Assembly: GCA_011742915.1 (NCBI GenBank)
Contig: JAAQTN010000015.1
Span: 36,315 to 100,314, forward strand
Source of the DNA: Billgrantia desiderata
GTDB taxonomy: Bacteria; Pseudomonadota; Gammaproteobacteria; Pseudomonadales; Halomonadaceae
Reading direction: 5' to 3'
Length of the DNA stretch: 64,000 nucleotides
The notes below the pieces were generated by a model. It had not been told where the DNA came from and did not search any database. It worked only from the letters and a program-made list of their open reading frames with translations. Below, piece by piece: positions 56,717 through 64,000 of the stretch (position 1 is the first letter of the stretch; the number at the start of each line of letters is the position of its first letter). The translations under genes and the position numbers were made by a program.

Positions 56717-56992
56717 ATGCCTCTGCGCCGCTGTTTGCCCGTAGTACTGGTAGCCGCCGCCCTGGTCGCCGGCTGCGCCAGCAATTCCACCATTGCGCCT
56801 CGCTATACCACCGAAAACCCCGATCTGCTGCGTATCGGTGGTGAGCGTCCGTCCAACCCGGACGTGCGTACCGAAAACGCCGGCTCCTTCTGCATGGAAG
56901 TGAGCGAGCGCTGGAACGACCATGGCAAGACGCCGGATGGCCAGACCCTGTGGGCCAAGGACACCATGCGCAAAGTAGTGCCCTGCCAGTAA
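56717..56992 (+). CDS. Small lipoprotein, paralogue 2
   Basis: A 91-residue predicted lipoprotein with lipobox LVAGC (Cys about 20). The mature part parallels paralogue 1 at 50.3 kb: APRYTTENPDLLRIGGERP, FCMEVSERWNDHGKTPDGQ, TLWAKDTMRKVVPC. The two genes share gene size, lipobox position and the final Cys. The start follows CGAGGGTTTGTGAAC. A strong terminator and a 14-base tandem repeat follow. Family and role unknown; outer-membrane placement is likely since residue +2 is not Asp. Confidence 0.8.
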   Translation: MPLRRCLPVVLVAAALVAGCASNSTIAPRYTTENPDLLRIGGERPSNPDVRTENAGSFCMEVSERWNDHGKTPDGQTLWAKDTMRKVVPCQ

Positions 56993-57009
56993 GCGACGTC
57001 ATTCTCGTC

Positions 57010-57045
57010 CAAGGCCCGGTGCAGTTCACACTGCACCGGGCCTTG
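57010..57045 (+). terminator. Hairpin terminator after lipoprotein 2
   Basis: A perfect 16-base inverted repeat (57010-57025 and 57030-57045) with loop TCAC, 17 bases past the stop. Followed by TCGTTTATG. Confidence 0.85.
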
Positions 57046-57060
57046 TCGTTTATGGCTTGT

Positions 57061-57100
57061 AGAGAGGGGCTTATAGAGAGGGGCTTATAGAGAGGGGCTT
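57061..57100. repeat. 14-bp tandem repeat
   Basis: AGAGAGGGGCTTAT occurs at 57061-57074 and 57075-57088, then 12 of the 14 bases at 57089-57100. It lies between the terminator and the RND operon. The remaining gap to 57239 holds no visible gene. Confidence 0.9.
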
Positions 57101-57239
57101 GCCGCGAGCGACGTGACTCTGTTTCAAACTTATGCTTGAATGTCCAGGCGCGCCTTACATTCAGGCTTGCATGGTCTATGGTTAGTCGTTCAGGGAGCCG
57201 GCGTCAGGCGCGGTAAAGTAGACACAGGGAGGTCGTTCG

Positions 57240-58295
57240 ATGAAGCGGGCAGTGGGGCTCATGGCGATGGTTGCGTTGGCGTTGGCCGGTTGCAACGGAG
57301 ACCAGGCTGAAGAGGACGAACCTGCGGTGCGTGTGGTGAAGCTCATGGAAGTGGGGGAACACACGCTGGTGCCGAGCCGCCGCTTCGTCGGCAGAGTGGA
57401 GGCCCTGCGCACGGTAGACCTGTCGTTTCGTGTCGGCGGCCAACTGATCGAGGTGCCACCGCGCCAGGGCGAGACCATCCCTCAGGGCGAAAGCGTCGCT
57501 CGCCTCGATCCGACCGACTTCGAGCTGGCCGTCAGGCGAGCCGAAGCCGAATACCAGCTGGCCAGGCGAGAGATGGAGCGTACCCGGCAGTTACTGGAGA
57601 CCAACGCCATCTCGCAGTCGGCCTTCGATGAGGTGCGTACCCAGTACGAGCTGGCCGCCGTGCAGCGCGACAGCGCGCGTCAGGACCTCTCCTATACCAC
57701 CATCGAGGCGCCGTTCGACGCCATGGTGACCCGCCGCCTAGTGGAGAACCACAGCAACGTACAGCCCAACACCGCCATCGTGCGGGTACAGGACGTGACG
57801 GAACTGCGGGTGAGAATCAACGTGCCCGAGACTCTGGTGCGAAATGTCGTGAATCCGGAGCGTTTCGAAGTCGAGGCCGAACTGCTCTCGGTGCCTGGCG
57901 AGAGTTTCCCCCTCGAATACCGTGAGCATGTCACCGAGCCAGACGACGTCGCCCAGACCTATCAGGTGGAGTTTGCCATCCCGGATCACGAGGCCGTGGG
58001 GGCAATGCCGGGCATGACGGCCTCCGTGTCGGTATCGCTGATCGATGCCATCGAACATGGTGCGCTGCGCATTCCCGTGGCCGCGCTCGATACGGACAAC
58101 GAGGGCAATTTCCGGGTCTGGGTTTATCGCGCCGACGATCAGCGCGTCGAGCCGCGCCAGGTGCTGGTCGGCCAGCTGCACGGCGACTCAGTGCCGGTGC
58201 TGGCGGGGTTGCAGCCCGGTGAGCGGATCGTGGCGGCAGGGGCCCACCTGCTGCATGAAGACATGCGCGTTCGCCCCATGGAAGCGGCCCTCTAA
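57240..58295 (+). CDS. RND efflux membrane-fusion protein (lipoprotein)
   Basis: Periplasmic adaptor of an RND efflux pump, anchored by a lipid (lipobox ALAGC, Cys about 18). The 351-residue product has the lipoyl/barrel halves around DLSFRVGGQLIEVPPRQGET and YTTIEAPFDAMVTRRLVENH, a short helical hairpin between them (about 95-145), and the beta-barrel and membrane-proximal parts (VGAMPGMTASVSVSL, VLAGLQPGERIVAAGAHLL). The pump gene follows after 30 bases. No outer-membrane channel gene is present, so a shared TolC is likely. Confidence 0.93.
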   Translation: MKRAVGLMAMVALALAGCNGDQAEEDEPAVRVVKLMEVGEHTLVPSRRFVGRVEALRTVDLSFRVGGQLIEVPPRQGETIPQGESVARLDPTDFELAVRRAEAEYQLARREMERTRQLLETNAISQSAFDEVRTQYELAAVQRDSARQDLSYTTIEAPFDAMVTRRLVENHSNVQPNTAIVRVQDVTELRVRINVPETLVRNVVNPERFEVEAELLSVPGESFPLEYREHVTEPDDVAQTYQVEFAIPDHEAVGAMPGMTASVSVSLIDAIEHGALRIPVAALDTDNEGNFRVWVYRADDQRVEPRQVLVGQLHGDSVPVLAGLQPGERIVAAGAHLLHEDMRVRPMEAAL

Positions 58296-58325
58296 GTACG
58301 GTCCGAAATCTGGCAGGAGCAGGAT

Positions 58326-61300
58326 ATGGATATCGCCAAGTCGTCCATCGAACGGCCGGTCGTCACCTGGCTCATCGTCGTCGTCTGCCTGGTTGGTGGC
58401 ATCTGGGGCTTCAACAACGTCGGCAAGCTCGAAGATCCCGACTTCACCATCCCCAATGCCATCATCAACACCCAGTACCCCGGTGCCACCGCACAGGAAG
58501 TGGAAGAGGAGGTCACCGAGCGCCTGGAGATGGCCATCCAGGAGCTACAGCAGATCGACGTGATCGAATCGCTCTCCATGCCGGGGCGTTCGGAAATCGA
58601 GGTGGAAGTGGCCTCCACCTATCGCAGTCATCAACTGCCGCAAATCTGGGACGAGCTGCGGCGCAAGGTCAACGATGTGCAGGGCTCGCTGCCGGAGGGC
58701 GCCTCGGCCTCGCAGGTCAACGACGATTTCGGTGAGGTTTACGGCATCTTCTATGCGGTGACCGCGCCGGGCTACGGCCACGACGAGATTCGCGACATCT
58801 CGCGCTTCCTGCAGCGGGAAATGCTGACGGTGCCCAACGTGGCACGGGTCAGTACGGCAGGGGAGCGCGACGAGACCATCTACATCGAAATCCCCAACGA
58901 GCGGCTCACCACCCTGGGCATACCCGTCGATCATGTGATCAACACCATCCAGACCGAGAACCAGGTCACCGATGCGGGGTCGATGCGCATCGGCGACGAT
59001 CACATACGCATCGTCGCCCGCGCGGGAGTGGACAGCGTGGCCAATATCGAGGCGATTCGCATCGGCCGGCCGGGCACCACCGAGCAGATCTCGCTGGTCG
59101 ACATCGCCAGTGTCTATCGTCAGCCGCTGGAAATTCCCAACCACCTGATCCGGCACAACGGCGAGCCGGCCTTCACGCTGGCCGTGGCGGGCGTGGCGGA
59201 GGCCAACATCGTCGAGGTGGGCGAGGCGGTGGAACGTCATCTGGAGGCCTTGGAAGCGCGTTTGCCGCTGGGTGTCGAGCTGCATCCCATCTACGAACAG
59301 CATCGTGTGGTGGATGAGGCCATCAACGATTTCCTCATCAACCTGGCCACCTCGGTGACCATCGTGATCCTGGTGCTGTGTCTGTTCATGGGCTGGCGTG
59401 TCGGCGTGGTGGTAGGGGCGACCCTGCTGCTGACCGTGCTGGGTACGCTGTTCTTCATGTGGGTGTTCGACATCGAGATGGAGCGGGTCTCGCTGGGTGC
59501 ACTGATCATTGCCATGGGCATGCTGGTCGACAACGCCATCGTGGTGGCCGAGGGCATGTTGATCAACATGCAGCGCGGCAGGCCGGTCAAGGAGGCGGCC
59601 AGCGAGGCTGCCGGGCGCACCCAGATACCGCTGCTCGGTGCCACGGTGATCGGCATCCTGGCCTTCTCCGGTATCGGCCTGTCGGATGACGTCACCGGGG
59701 AGTTTCTCTTCTCGCTTTTTGCCGTGATCGCCATTTCCCTGCTGCTGAGCTGGGTGTTGGCCATCACCGTCACGCCGCTGTTCGGCTACTACCTGTTTCG
59801 CGGCAGGCAGCTCGGCAGCGACAAGGACCCCCACGGCGGTCTGTTCTATCGTATCTATGCCCGCTTTCTCGCCCTGGCGCTGCACCTGCGGGTGCTTTCG
59901 GTGGCGCTGCTGGTGGGGATCACGGCGCTGTGCGCCTGGGGCTTCACCTTCGTTTCCCAGTCGTTCTTTCCCGACTCGAACACGCCGCTGTTCTACGTCA
60001 ACTACGAACTGCCCCAGGGCAGCGACATCCGTGCCACCCAGCGCGACGCCGAACGTATCGAGCGCTACCTGCTCGATCAGGAGGGCGTGGAGAACGTCTC
60101 GACCTTCGTTGGCCGTGGCGCGACTCGCTTCATGCTGACCTACGCCCCTGAACAGCCCAACCCCGCCTATGCGCAGTTCATCGTGCGGGCCGAGAGTCTG
60201 GAGCGCATCGCTGAACTCGATCCCCACGTCTATGCCGAGCTTCAGGCCGCGTTTCCCGAGGCGCGGGTACGCACCGAGCGTATCCAGTTCGGTCCGGGTG
60301 GGGATGCCCAGATCGAGGCGCGCTTCCAGGGCAGCGATCCGGCGGAGCTGCGCCGTCTGGCGGATGAGGCACAGCAGCGGATGCGGGCCAATCCGGCGGT
60401 GATCGACGTGCGTCAGAACTGGCGCGAACGTGAGGCCGTCGTGGTGCCGCTGTACAACGAGGAGCGTGCCCGCATTGCCGGGGTCACCCGCGACGAGCTG
60501 GCGCAAACCCTGCAGTTTGCTGCGTCGGGGGTACGCGCGGGGACTTACCGCGAAGGCGACAACCTGATCCCCATCGTCGCCCGTCCGCCGGCAGACGAGC
60601 GCGGCGACGTCGCGCTGCTGGCCGACCGTATGGTGTGGAGCAACGCCGAGCAGCGCTTCATTCCCATCGCGCAGATCGTCGACGGCTTCGAAACCCAGAG
60701 CGAGGAAGCGCGAATCCATAGGCGCAACCGCGTGCGCACGCTGACGGTACAGGCCGATCCGGCACCGGGTTACACCGCTGCGGCGGCCCACTCGGCCGTG
60801 CGCGCGGAGATCGAGGCCATTCCGCTGCCGCCGGGCTTTGCCATGTCATGGGGCGGCGAATACGAAGACTCCGCCGAGGCCCAGGCCTCGCTGGCGCAAC
60901 AGCTGCCGCTGAGCTTCGTGGCGATGCTGATAGTCTCGATTCTGATGTTCGGCAAGCTGCGCCAGCCGTTGATCATCTGGTTGGTGGTACCGATGTCGAT
61001 CTGCGGCGTGGTGATCGGGCTGCTGCTCACGGGGCTGCCGTTCTCGTTCACGGCTCTGCTGGGCATGCTCAGCCTGTCGGGGATGTTGATGAAGAATGCC
61101 ATCGTGCTGGTCGACGAGATCGACGCCCAGATCGAGACGGGCAAGGAGCGCCTGGCGTCGTTGATCGACGCCAGCATCAGCCGTCTGCGCCCGGTGCTGC
61201 TGGCGGCAGGCACCACCATCCTGGGCATGCTGCCGCTGTTGTTTGATGCCTTCTTCAGCAGCATGGCCGTGACCATCATGGGCGGGCTGGCGTTTGCCTC

Positions 61301-61415
61301 GCTGCTGACGCTGATCGCGGTGCCGGTGTTCTACTCGCTGTTCTTCGGCATTCCCTATCGCAGGGCAACCGAGAGCGACGAAGAGGAACCGTCGTCGTCC
61401 TCGGCAGGTGGTTGA
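58326..61415 (+). CDS. RND efflux pump, inner-membrane permease
   Basis: A 1029-residue proton-driven transporter of the AcrB/HAE family with 12 membrane helices in two halves and two large periplasmic loops. TM4 carries MGMLVDNAIVVAEGM: only one Asp where AcrB has two (Asp407-Asp408); an Asn at the second place is common in some subgroups. TM10 has the conserved Lys (LSGMLMKNAIVLVDEID). The very C terminus is a short Asp/Glu/Ser tract that overlaps the convergent PBP gene by 61 bases. Substrates cannot be told; biocides or drugs are typical. Confidence 0.94.
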   Translation: MDIAKSSIERPVVTWLIVVVCLVGGIWGFNNVGKLEDPDFTIPNAIINTQYPGATAQEVEEEVTERLEMAIQELQQIDVIESLSMPGRSEIEVEVASTYRSHQLPQIWDELRRKVNDVQGSLPEGASASQVNDDFGEVYGIFYAVTAPGYGHDEIRDISRFLQREMLTVPNVARVSTAGERDETIYIEIPNERLTTLGIPVDHVINTIQTENQVTDAGSMRIGDDHIRIVARAGVDSVANIEAIRIGRPGTTEQISLVDIASVYRQPLEIPNHLIRHNGEPAFTLAVAGVAEANIVEVGEAVERHLEALEARLPLGVELHPIYEQHRVVDEAINDFLINLATSVTIVILVLCLFMGWRVGVVVGATLLLTVLGTLFFMWVFDIEMERVSLGALIIAMGMLVDNAIVVAEGMLINMQRGRPVKEAASEAAGRTQIPLLGATVIGILAFSGIGLSDDVTGEFLFSLFAVIAISLLLSWVLAITVTPLFGYYLFRGRQLGSDKDPHGGLFYRIYARFLALALHLRVLSVALLVGITALCAWGFTFVSQSFFPDSNTPLFYVNYELPQGSDIRATQRDAERIERYLLDQEGVENVSTFVGRGATRFMLTYAPEQPNPAYAQFIVRAESLERIAELDPHVYAELQAAFPEARVRTERIQFGPGGDAQIEARFQGSDPAELRRLADEAQQRMRANPAVIDVRQNWREREAVVVPLYNEERARIAGVTRDELAQTLQFAASGVRAGTYREGDNLIPIVARPPADERGDVALLADRMVWSNAEQRFIPIAQIVDGFETQSEEARIHRRNRVRTLTVQADPAPGYTAAAAHSAVRAEIEAIPLPPGFAMSWGGEYEDSAEAQASLAQQLPLSFVAMLIVSILMFGKLRQPLIIWLVVPMSICGVVIGLLLTGLPFSFTALLGMLSLSGMLMKNAIVLVDEIDAQIETGKERLASLIDASISRLRPVLLAAGTTILGMLPLLFDAFFSSMAVTIMGGLAFASLLTLIAVPVFYSLFFGIPYRRATESDEEEPSSSSAGG

Positions 61416-63937
61416 ACCGCTTCGCCGTCGTCGGCGAAATGGTACTCCGGCCGCGGCGGCGGGCAGGTACCGACGCCTGGCACCAGGTAGGGGCGCAGGA
61501 TCGGCTCCATGCCCTTCAGTACCTGGACCGGCAGGGCCGAGGTGAAGCGGAAGTCGTCCGAGGCGCTGCCTGAGACGAAGGCAGTGAGGGTGCCGAAGTG
61601 GTCGTCGCCGAGGTAGAACACGAAGGTGGCCGTGCGGTTGCGGGCGCGTGAGCTGGTCACCTGGCCGCTGCGGCTGACCGTCTCGATGCGATTGTTGCCG
61701 GTACCGGTCTTGCCGCCCAGCACCAGCGGCGAGCCGTCTTCCAGGGTAAAACTGCCCTGCAACCGCCTGGCGGTTCCCCCTTCGACCACTTGCGACAGGG
61801 TTTCACGCAGCACGGCGGCCACTTCCGGCCGCATGACCCGCTGAGCCTGTCCGCCGGTGGGCACGAAGCGCGTCTCGTAGGGCGTGTCGGCAGCGAAGTG
61901 AAGCTCGTCGATACGCAGCGTAGGCAGCTTGACCCCATCGTTGAGAATGATGCCCATCAGTTCGGCCAGGGCAGCAGGGCGGTCGCCCGATGTGCCCACG
62001 GCGGTGGCCAGCGAAGGTACCAGGTGGTCGAAAGGATAGCCCAGGCGCTGCCAGCGTTCGTGAATGTCGAGGAATGCCTCGACCTCCAGCATGGTGCGAA
62101 TTCTCACGTCCCTGGCGCTGCGGTGCCGTGTACGGAACAGCCAGCCATACACCTCCTGCCGCTCCTCGGCACTGGCCGCCACCGCTTCGCCGAAGCTGGC
62201 CTCCGGATAGTCGAGCAGGTAGCCCAGCAGCCACAGCTCCAATGGGTGAACCCGTGCCACGTAGCCCTGGTCGGTCAGGCTGAAGTTGCCTGGTGCGTAG
62301 CGCTCGTAGAGCGCCGCGACCTCGCGTTCGCTGAGGCGGCTGCCGCTGGGCAGCCAATCGATGAGGAACGCATTGAACGTGTCCAGGTCGGCCTCGGGAA
62401 ACAGATAGCGATGCACGGCTGCCAGTCGCGGTGCGGAGACGTTGAGCCCCTCGAGGAAGGTGACAAGACGCGCTTCGCTGTCCTGATTGCGATACTTGCG
62501 CCAGAAGCGCTGCAGGAAGGTGCGTCCCTCACGGTCGGCGAACAGCCGTAGATACTCCTCGCGGCGTGGGTCTTTGTCGTTTTCCAGCACTTGCGAACGG
62601 TGCTCGGCGTGGTGAGTGCTGTAGCGTACCAGTTCGCGCATCAGCCGAATGAACGGAAGGTTGAGCGATTCGCGCATGGCTTCCGAGAGAGTCGGGTTGC
62701 GCCCGTTGTCCTCGCGACGGAAATTGCTGAAGGTATGGCGTCCGCCGCCGGTGAAGAAGGCCTCGGCCGGGCTAGCCGAATAGCGCCGCTCCATGGCTAT
62801 GCCAAGCAGCGCATCGAGGCTCAGCTCGGGATTCTCGATGAGGCGGTCCAGCACCCAGCGGCTGAGCGTGTCCTGACGGTCGGTTTCGATGGCGCGTAGC
62901 GCCTCTACGCTCTTGCCGAAATGACGACCGTGCACCTCGGCCACCATTTCGAGATAGGTGGCGAGTACCCGTAGCTTGGCGGTGGAGCCCAGCTCCAGCT
63001 TGCTGCTCTGGTTGATGTCGAAAGGCTGGTCGGTGTTGTCTGTCTGCACGCGGACCCGGAAGCCGTCCTCGCGGCGCTCGAACAGGGTGAAGCTGTAGTG
63101 CACGTCCTGGGTCCGCTCCCGTGACAACAGGCGATCCCCCAGCAGGCCGACTTCGGCGGCGAATTCCGGGTCTGCCAGGCGATGCAAGTAGTGAGTCACC
63201 TCACGCTGCAGGTCGGCATGCAGTGTGGTACTCGTTCTGAGGTCGAGCCGGTCGAGATCGTAGAACGACATGCCGAGCATGCCACCCAGACGTTGACGTG
63301 CCATCTGGACGCCCTTGTCGGGCTCGTTGCGCAGGTCGAACGGGGCCGTGCCGAAGTTACGGAACGTCAGGCGCTGCTCCAGCGCCGCCTGAGCGAGATC
63401 GTACGGCACCACCCCTTCCTGTCTCAGCAGCCGAAGATGGCTATCGGTCAGCTCCTCCAGGGCCTGCTTGCCACTGGTCAGATACCAGGAGGGGCGTCGC
63501 TGAGCGATCATCAGGGCCACCACCTGGCGCAGTGCCAGCCCGGTCTCCACACGTTCGTCGACGCCGTCGAAGCCGATCGCCAAGCGTCGGTTGAGGGTGT
63601 CGAAATCGGCGCCGAACCACACCCACAGGCCGTCACCGAGTCCATGCACCTCGCCGTATCCCGGTGCCGCCGACAGCGGCACGGTGTTGAGGTAGTCCAG
63701 TGCCACGTCCTGGCGAGCCGTCATGGTTTGCGGGCCCTGGCGATAGCTGCGCACGCTGGCCGACACCATCTGGCGCAGCTTTTCCATCGGCGAGTAGGTC
63801 AGCCCCTGGGGCGAATGGCGATATTTCTCCACTTGGGTGGCCAGGGTGCTGCCGCCTGCGGACTGCTCCGAGAGGTCCAGCGCGCGGCCCACCTGGGACA
63901 TGGCCGCTCGGGTGAAGCGCGGCCTGTCAAGCGACAT
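61355..63937 (-). pseudogene. Class A penicillin-binding protein, 5' end lost
   Basis: An 860-residue frame of a bifunctional peptidoglycan synthase. The glycosyltransferase part starts midway (AGGSTLATQVEKYRHSPQG, LDYLNTVPLSAAPGYGEVHG); the N-terminal membrane anchor and the catalytic Glu segment (usually E-N/D-R-E/R-x-x) are missing. The transpeptidase motifs are intact: STAK (LGSTAKLR), SLN (RESLNLPF) and KTG (GGKTGTGNN). The first codons (MSLD) lie in what looks like an insertion-sequence end at 63925. The remaining protein would be a soluble, probably non-functional remnant. About 170-190 residues appear to be missing compared with the family. The 3' end overlaps the RND gene. Confidence 0.8.
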
Positions 63938-64000
63938 CAGAAAGTGACCCCCTGGCGACAGTGAAATCTGACCCCCTTACCCTCTGACGACCTGCTCGTG
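63925..64000. mobile_element. End of an IS21-like insertion sequence (continues outside the window)
   Basis: From TGTCAAGCGACATCAGAAAG onward, two related 21-base units occur: CGACATCAGAAAGTGACCCCC and CGACAGTGAAATCTGACCCCC, separated by TGG. Such repeated units inside the end are typical of IS21-family elements, and TGT is a common first triplet. The junction coincides with the break in the PBP gene. The exact border (63925-63931) and the family are inferred; no transposase is visible. Confidence 0.6.

Noticed and set aside
58545-60791. A 748-residue minus-strand frame under the RND pump gene
   Set aside because: Antisense shadow; the plus-strand protein is unmistakable and full length.

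Overview
The window looks like one contiguous piece of chromosome from a GC-rich gammaproteobacterium, most likely Halomonadaceae (Halomonas or a close relative). This is inferred from protein content and gene order, not from a database match. Supporting points are an enteric-like che-flh gene order, a PomAB-type stator, a CrbS-type acetate-sensor operon and the small housekeeping genes. No rRNA, tRNA, CRISPR array or prophage was seen.

Region 1 (1-23.2 kb) is motility and chemotaxis. The order is cheA (end only), cheW, mcp, two tandem PAS receptors, cheR, cheB, mcp, cheY, cheZ, flhB, flhA, flhF, an FlhG-like gene, flhE and fliA. An EAL-HDOD gene, an EAL phosphodiesterase gene and pomAB follow. 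Sigma-28 promoters with exact consensus spacing precede the first mcp, cheB and pomA, and a fourth precedes an mcp at 29.8-31.8 kb. The flhF product carries a C-terminal extension of about 355 residues. The gene in the flhG position lacks any ATPase motif but keeps the FlhF-activating DQAxxLR motif.

Region 2 (23.2-29.8 kb) is housekeeping: argF, grxD, an HPF-cold-shock fusion, rnt and argG. Two inverted MITE-like repeats bracket a small HlyU-like gene, and a DUF294-type nucleotidyltransferase gene follows.

Region 3 (29.8-41.3 kb) is signalling and carbon uptake. It holds a dCACHE receptor and a four-gene operon: a lone receiver, a membrane protein joining a degenerate kinase to a DEDDh exonuclease, a small membrane protein, and a symporter-histidine kinase of the CrbS/MxtR type. 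On the other strand is a compact module of a short CstA transporter, a small protein ending in Cys-Cys and a Get3/ArsA-like ATPase.

Region 4 (41.3-50.1 kb) holds a SnoaL-like protein, a nitrilase-family hydrolase, a YdcF-like protein, a carbonic-anhydrase-like protein, nth with a soluble RnfB, a CHASE4-GGDEF cyclase and metG.

Region 5 (50.1-64 kb) holds two paralogous small lipoproteins, an exported alpha/beta hydrolase, mepA, polB, an unknown membrane protein and an RND efflux pair. The last gene, a class A penicillin-binding protein, has lost its 5' end at what looks like the terminus of an IS21-type insertion sequence at the window edge.
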